From positions 1 to 11,917 of the forward strand of contig UQPV01000059.1 in NCBI GenBank assembly GCA_900543035.1: a stretch of 11,917 bases of DNA. Direction: 5' to 3'. Shown here one piece after another: positions 6,810 through 11,917 of the stretch. A program made the translations under genes and the position numbers. Numbering within the stretch: the stretch's first letter is position 1; each line of letters begins with the position of its first letter. The stretch comes from an uncultured Solobacterium sp. GTDB taxonomy: Bacteria > Bacillota_I > Bacilli_A > Erysipelotrichales > Erysipelotrichaceae. The notes under the pieces are model-generated. The model did no database searches, was not told the DNA's origin, and was given only the letters and a program-made list of their open reading frames with translations.

Positions 6810-9800
6810 ATGAAGAGATTATTGAGAGGTCTGCTTGCTTCGGCCATGCTGACGACGACAGTACTGAGCAGCGGACCAGGTATCGTATTTGCGGCTGACG
6901 ACAGTGGCAGTGCAGATACGGAGTATGAGGTCATTGAGGATGCATATGTCAGAGCCGGAGGCAATGCGAACCGCAACTACAACTATGAGAACATCACAAA
7001 GGCGCATGGTGAGCAATATGTCGGCAAGAATCTTAAGGCATTGAGCACGAAGAATAACAACGGTTCTTCGAATGAGATCATGACGCTGATGAAATTTCCG
7101 ATTCCGGATGCAGCGGAGATCGAAGAAAAGCAGCTCGATCATTTTGAACTGGTATTCCATATCTTCAAGAATGCGGATTACAATACCGGAGATCAGACTT
7201 ACCGCTTCTATTATTCCACGGATACAGACTGGAGCGAGACTTCTGTAACATGGAACAATAAACCAGAGGATGTCACGCGTGATTCTCAGCAAGTGCTGTT
7301 TGACTTTGACATCAAACAGGGCGATGAGTATGAAACAAAGCCGGATGCCGAAAAAGAGATCCATATGGATATCACGGAGACGGTGGAAGCGCTCAGTGAC
7401 CAGGGAGTCAAGGAGATCACGGTGTTCACGGCAGCCATCAACAGCATGAACACCTCGCTGATGATCCAGGATCGTTCCAGCGGCAATGCGTCTGCGGATG
7501 AAAACGGGATCTATGCGGCAAGCATCGTCGCTTCTCATGAAGGCATCACGCTGGAGCAGTTGAACCAGCTGATCGCGGAATGTGAACAGCTGGATTCCTC
7601 TCAGTATGAAGAAGACAGCTGGCGTGCTTTTTATGAACAGCTGAGCATAGCTAAAGAGTTTGCAGCGGCTGATCCGCAAGACAGCAGAGAGATCAGGGAC
7701 ATGTATCATGCGCTGGAAGAGGCAAAAGATGCGCTGATCACGCTGATCGATCCGGCCGATCCGGACAATGTTGCTTACCGGCGTCCGGTCCGCAGCAATC
7801 TTTCCAGCGCTGATGCTGAGAAGGTCAATGACGGCGATCTGTCCACCAGCTGGTCCGGAAAGTTCTATCCTTCCTATGTCGATATCGATCTGAAAGATAC
7901 CTATGACATCAGTGAGATCATCATGAACTTTCCGGAAGGGAAGACATTATACTATACGCTTTATGGAAGCAATGATGGAGAGCATTTCGATGAGATCGCA
8001 CAAGTGCGCAGTGACGAGGCCAAGGATGCTGCGGGCGATGTGATCACACCAGAAGGCGATTGCAGCTATCGGATCATCCGTTATTACGCGGAATATACCG
8101 ATGGGGAATCGCCGACTTACCTCTCGGAGATCAAGGTGCATGGAGAAAAGAGCGGTACGAACACCGAAGCGCTGCGTGAAGGCACCTTTGAAGAGATCAC
8201 GGGCATTCAGGCCTTTGATGATACCGAGTATGCCGATACGATCACTGAGGCCGAGACCATTGAAAACGTGTATGGCATCATCGACCGCACGATCGGTGCA
8301 GAATACCGTGACTGGTTCACTTTCGAGATCGCACCGAATACGGAAAGTGACAACGATTACTTTGAACTGAGCGATCAGGATGGAAAGATCCACATCAAAG
8401 GCAATGAAGGTCTTTCCCTGACGACCGGGCTGAATTACTACTATAAGAATTATGTCAATGTGCAGATTTCCGAGGAGACGATGCAGAATGCGATGCCTCA
8501 GGAGATCGTAACGATCAACGGCACCGTGCGCAAAGAAACAGACATGCAGGTGCGCTACGCGTTCAATTACTGTACCTTGAGCTATACATTTGCGTTCTTT
8601 GGCGAAGAGGAATGGCAGCGCGAGAATGACTGGCTGGCGCTCAACGGCGTGAATGTCGTATTGGATCTGGCTGGTCAGGAAGCGACATGGATCAAGTTCC
8701 TGATGAACTTCGGATATTCTTATGATGACGCAAAAGACTGGCTGACCGGGCCAGGATACTACGCATGGCAGTTCATGGACAATATGGAAGTGTTTGGCGG
8801 ACCGATCCCGGATGACTATGTGATCGACCGGGTGGAACTGGCCAGAAGCACACAGCGCTGGAAGCGTTCCTTGGGCATGCAGACCGTGCTGCAGGGCTAT
8901 GCTGGCATGGTGCCGACAAATTTCAAAGATTACTATCAGAATGACATCGAGATCATTTCCCAGGGAAACTGGAACGGATTCTCCCGTCCGAACATGATTG
9001 CGACCGATAGTGAAGAATACGATCAGTTTGCACAGCTCTTCTATGAAGCACAAGAGTTCGTCTATGGCGACACGACGGATTACTATGCGGTCGATCCGTT
9101 CCATGAAGGCGGTATCCGGCCTTCTGGACTGACAGATGACAAGATCTCTGCAGAGGTGCTGGAATCAATGATGGCTTATGATTCTGATGCGGTCTGGACC
9201 GTGCAAGGATGGCAGAGCAATCCGACCGATGCTTTGCTGGAAGGCATGGGGGATAACCGGGAAGATCATGTGCTCATCGTCGACTTGATCAAATATCCGA
9301 TCACCAGCAGTGGTGAAGAGCAGTATAAGGAAGATGAGTTCCAGGGCACGAGCTGGGCATGGTGTCTGCTGGGCAATTTTGGCGGCAATCCGACCATGAA
9401 CGGTGAGCTGGAGACGATGGTCGACGAGATCATGGATGCCAGAAAAGACAGTGAACATCTGTCTGGCATCGGCATCATCTCAGAAGCGACCTACGACAAT
9501 CCGATGATCTATGACCTGATCTTCGATCTGGCATGGGCCGATGAAGACTTTGATCTGGATCAGTGGATCAGCGATTATCTGATCAGAAGATACGGCGGAC
9601 AGAGCGACAATGCGGAACAGGCATGGGAGCTGATCAAGAATGCTAACTATGATTCAGGTGTCCGTCTGACTCCGGAATTGTTTGGATTGCGTACTGGCGG
9701 TGTGCCGAAGAACATCGGCAAGAAAGATATCGGCTATGACGCAGAAGATCTGGAAAACGCATTGCGTTTATTGCTGGAAGATTTTGACCGATTCAGCGGC

Positions 9801-11917
9801 AGCGAAGGTTATCTGTATGACCTCAGCGAGATCATGCGCCAGATCTGCAGCAACTATACGGTGCTGAAATATCATGAAGTGATCGATGCCCGTGACGCTA
9901 AGGATCTTGAAGCTTTCCGTCAGGCAAAGGAAGAATTCCTCAATGCCTTTGATGTATTGAATGAGGTACAGAAGACAAGACAGAATCAGCTGGCCGGAGA
10001 GTGGATCGGCAAGGCGCAGGATCGTGCGGCAGAATATGATGATTTCTCCAAATCGACATTTGAGATGAACGCAAAATCTCTGATCACCACTTGGGGCAGC
10101 TCAGGCGGATCACTGGTGGATTATGGATTCCGTACTTATGAAGGCATGTTCCTGGATCTGATCAAGTCAAATTGGACTGAGTATCTGGATCAGGTGGAAC
10201 AAAACTTGATCGACGGCACAGCGATCGATGTCCCATCGAATACAAGAGGATATATCGAAAAGTATTGGAAATGGGTCATCGGCGATCAGGATTATACTCG
10301 TGATGCGGCAGACAGTCCTGAAGGGGTGCTGTCGATCGCTCAGCGTGTCCTGGATGAGTGTGTGTTCACTGGAGAGCTTGATCCAGACATCGGCAATATC
10401 GCCCTTGATCGTGAGGCCGACATCGATGGAGACGCAGAAGGCAAGACATCCTGGCTGACGGACGGTGAAACTGATCAGCAGGTATCTGTATCCGCCGATC
10501 AGTCAGTGACGATCGATCTGCTGGCAGAATTTGATCTGACGGGACTCAGCATCGTGACCTCTGATCCTGAAGCACAGTATACGCTGTCATTCAGTCAGGG
10601 CGGCAGTGAGTGGAATGAGGTGCAGGGAACTTTATCCGTTGATGCGGAGAACGGCATCGTTCACATGGATGATCTCAGCGTCAATGCCCGCTATGTGCGT
10701 GTTGTTGCTGACCGTGATGTCTCGCTCAGCGAGATCCGTGTCTATGGCAACCAGATGCTGCCTACCGTCGAGCAGCTGCAGCGGCTGATCGAAACGGCGG
10801 AGCAGATGAATGTGAGCGCGAATCCGGATGATCTGATCACATCATTCCAGGAAGCGCTTGAGGAAGCACGTCAGGCGGCAGAGGAAGCATCTGCGGATTC
10901 CATGAATACCGCATATTGGAATCTGTATGGCGTGATGATCCAGATGGATACGAGCGGTCTGATCAATGTCGCGCTGAATAAGCCGGCCACCGCGCATAAT
11001 GATCCAAGCGGTAATTCCAAGAATGTCAACGATGGCAGCACATCGACAAGATGGGATTCCGGCAGACTGAGCGCAACGGGCAAACCATATGAAGATACGA
11101 TCACCCCAGGCTGGGTCATCATCGATCTGGAAGATACTTATGAGATTTCAGAAATCAGCTTGTCTTTCGCCAGCTCGACGATCTGGTATCAATATGAACT
11201 GTACTGCAGCATGGATCAGGAAGAGTGGGTGAAGATCGGTGAAAAGAAGACCGAGACCGCGCCGAACGAACAGGAAGACACATATGAATTTGAACCACAG
11301 CGCGCACGCTATGTCTTGATGCGTACGACCAACATCCAGGAAGACAGCAGTGGAAAGCGCAATGGTTATCTGGTCAGCGAACTGAGCGTCAAGGGCAAGC
11401 TGGCATCTGCAGACAAGACTGCGCTGAATGAAGTGATCGATGCAGCGAAGGCCATTGAAGATGAAGGCTATACGACAGACAGCTGGAACGCTTTGCAGGA
11501 TGCATTGAGCGCTGCAGAGACGATCATGGCTGATGATCACGCTGTCCAGGAACAGATCGATCAGGCAGCGAGCGCATTAGATGCCGCGATGGATGCCTTG
11601 CAGGTCAAGGCGAGCGCATCTGCGATCCAGGCATTGCAGAACGTGGTCAATAAGGCCAATGCGCTTGGTTCTGATGATGAAGCATTGAACAGTGCGATCG
11701 AAACCGCGCAGGCACTGCTCGATGATCCGGATAACGCGTCGGCAACGGCAGTTGTCAGCGCTCTGCTTAACCTGAGCGAAGCGATGCAGGCGCTGAACAC
11801 AGATGAAAGCACGGATGCCTTGAGAGCAGACGTACAGGCGACGATCGACTTCATCAACGAAAACATCCTGAACGATGTAGAAGGACTCCGTCCGGGCAAG
11901 GTGCAGGCGCTGAAAGA
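6810..11917 (+). CDS. Secreted multimodular GH89 alpha-N-acetylglucosaminidase (3' end beyond window)
   Basis: The frame is open from 6810 to the window end (1702 codons, no stop). Residues 1-28 are a signal peptide (VFA|AD). Next come a CBM96/DNRLRE-type module (about 40-240, with EDAYVRAGG and WSETSVTWNNKPE), a FIVAR-like helical repeat (246-313) and a CBM32/F5-8C module (320-446). The GH89 region follows (about 460-1175): N-terminal domain, then a barrel opening with RYAFNYCTLSYTF (582-594), NDWLALNGVNVVLDLAGQEA (606-625) and LTGPGYYAWQFM. Putative acid/base is E766 in DPFHEGG and putative nucleophile E892 in GIISEAT; their 126-residue spacing fits GH89 (human NAGLU E316/E446). A degenerate F5/8C-like module (1196-1315), a helical repeat (1316-1385), a second CBM32 (1386-1530) and more helical repeats (1532 onward) complete what is visible. 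GH89 enzymes remove terminal alpha-GlcNAc from gastric-type mucin or heparan-type glycans. The architecture resembles Clostridium perfringens GH89 proteins. Which substrate applies is not readable from sequence. Confidence 0.93.
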   Translation, partial: MKRLLRGLLASAMLTTTVLSSGPGIVFAADDSGSADTEYEVIEDAYVRAGGNANRNYNYENITKAHGEQYVGKNLKALSTKNNNGSSNEIMTLMKFPIPDAAEIEEKQLDHFELVFHIFKNADYNTGDQTYRFYYSTDTDWSETSVTWNNKPEDVTRDSQQVLFDFDIKQGDEYETKPDAEKEIHMDITETVEALSDQGVKEITVFTAAINSMNTSLMIQDRSSGNASADENGIYAASIVASHEGITLEQLNQLIAECEQLDSSQYEEDSWRAFYEQLSIAKEFAAADPQDSREIRDMYHALEEAKDALITLIDPADPDNVAYRRPVRSNLSSADAEKVNDGDLSTSWSGKFYPSYVDIDLKDTYDISEIIMNFPEGKTLYYTLYGSNDGEHFDEIAQVRSDEAKDAAGDVITPEGDCSYRIIRYYAEYTDGESPTYLSEIKVHGEKSGTNTEALREGTFEEITGIQAFDDTEYADTITEAETIENVYGIIDRTIGAEYRDWFTFEIAPNTESDNDYFELSDQDGKIHIKGNEGLSLTTGLNYYYKNYVNVQISEETMQNAMPQEIVTINGTVRKETDMQVRYAFNYCTLSYTFAFFGEEEWQRENDWLALNGVNVVLDLAGQEATWIKFLMNFGYSYDDAKDWLTGPGYYAWQFMDNMEVFGGPIPDDYVIDRVELARSTQRWKRSLGMQTVLQGYAGMVPTNFKDYYQNDIEIISQGNWNGFSRPNMIATDSEEYDQFAQLFYEAQEFVYGDTTDYYAVDPFHEGGIRPSGLTDDKISAEVLESMMAYDSDAVWTVQGWQSNPTDALLEGMGDNREDHVLIVDLIKYPITSSGEEQYKEDEFQGTSWAWCLLGNFGGNPTMNGELETMVDEIMDARKDSEHLSGIGIISEATYDNPMIYDLIFDLAWADEDFDLDQWISDYLIRRYGGQSDNAEQAWELIKNANYDSGVRLTPELFGLRTGGVPKNIGKKDIGYDAEDLENALRLLLEDFDRFSGSEGYLYDLSEIMRQICSNYTVLKYHEVIDARDAKDLEAFRQAKEEFLNAFDVLNEVQKTRQNQLAGEWIGKAQDRAAEYDDFSKSTFEMNAKSLITTWGSSGGSLVDYGFRTYEGMFLDLIKSNWTEYLDQVEQNLIDGTAIDVPSNTRGYIEKYWKWVIGDQDYTRDAADSPEGVLSIAQRVLDECVFTGELDPDIGNIALDREADIDGDAEGKTSWLTDGETDQQVSVSADQSVTIDLLAEFDLTGLSIVTSDPEAQYTLSFSQGGSEWNEVQGTLSVDAENGIVHMDDLSVNARYVRVVADRDVSLSEIRVYGNQMLPTVEQLQRLIETAEQMNVSANPDDLITSFQEALEEARQAAEEASADSMNTAYWNLYGVMIQMDTSGLINVALNKPATAHNDPSGNSKNVNDGSTSTRWDSGRLSATGKPYEDTITPGWVIIDLEDTYEISEISLSFASSTIWYQYELYCSMDQEEWVKIGEKKTETAPNEQEDTYEFEPQRARYVLMRTTNIQEDSSGKRNGYLVSELSVKGKLASADKTALNEVIDAAKAIEDEGYTTDSWNALQDALSAAETIMADDHAVQEQIDQAASALDAAMDALQVKASASAIQALQNVVNKANALGSDDEALNSAIETAQALLDDPDNASATAVVSALLNLSEAMQALNTDESTDALRADVQATIDFINENILNDVEGLRPGKVQALK
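11616..11917 (+). repeat. Homologous helical-repeat block, copy 2 (in the GH89 gene)
   Basis: This is the partner of 3123-3424, in the same frame and gap-free to the last base of the window, so the homology very likely continues beyond it. It contains LGSDD, AIETAQALL, VVSALLNLSEAM and RPGKV, corresponding to RPAKV in the first copy. Confidence 0.9.

Noticed and set aside
6819..7709. 296-codon minus-strand frame opposite the start of the GH89 gene
   Set aside because: The + strand has signal peptide, promoter, ribosome binding site and the CBM96-like domain; the minus frame resembles nothing I know.
7947..9104. 385-codon open frame on the minus strand inside the GH89 gene
   Set aside because: It lies opposite the strongly recognisable GH89 catalytic region, has no family resemblance and no clear ribosome binding site; a shadow frame.
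1..11917. tRNA, rRNA, CRISPR arrays, insertion sequences
   Set aside because: No cloverleaf-like sequence, rRNA motif, regularly spaced identical repeats or transposase with terminal inverted repeats was seen by reading. No computational search was possible.

Overview
The window suggests a low-to-mid GC Bacillota (Firmicutes) gut or mucosal commensal, and Erysipelotrichia would fit. The reasons are Shine-Dalgarno-led genes, very large secreted modular glycosidases carrying FIVAR-type helical repeats and F5/8-type (CBM32) modules, a membrane-anchor C-terminus, and a CcpA-type cre site. The taxonomic placement is inference; no rRNA or other marker is present.

Layout, all genes on the + strand. 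(1) 84-4286 encodes a 1400-residue secreted, surface-anchored protein. It has two beta-sandwich modules, a bacterial Ig-like (BIG2) domain, a GH123/DUF4091-type catalytic region with an adjacent Asp-Glu pair, about five helical repeats and a C-terminal anchor without a canonical LPXTG motif. A strong intrinsic terminator follows. (2) 4339-4593 holds the wreck of a toxin-antitoxin module: the DNA-binding start of an AbrB/SpoVT-type antitoxin joined to the C-terminal part of a PIN-family toxin, broken by frameshifts and a deletion. (3) 4594-4779 is non-coding leader. (4) 4780-6621 encodes a complete RecQ helicase, followed by a second terminator. (5) 6810 to the window end is the first 1702 residues of a secreted GH89 alpha-N-acetylglucosaminidase with CBM96-like, CBM32 and helical-repeat modules. 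It has its own extended -10 promoter and a perfect-consensus cre site overlapping the likely transcription start. This reading frame is still open at the window end.

The two glycosidases probably act together outside the cell on host glycans: GH123 enzymes remove beta-linked GalNAc, and GH89 enzymes remove alpha-linked GlcNAc (gastric-type mucin caps, heparan-type chains). Besides the shared modular design they contain a gap-free homologous 302-bp block (3123-3424 and 11616-11917, about 63% identical in protein). This suggests the second protein continues into the same repeat stalk and perhaps the same kind of anchor. RecQ and the dead toxin-antitoxin remnant sit between them as apparently unrelated genes. 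I see no tRNA, rRNA, CRISPR array or insertion sequence.
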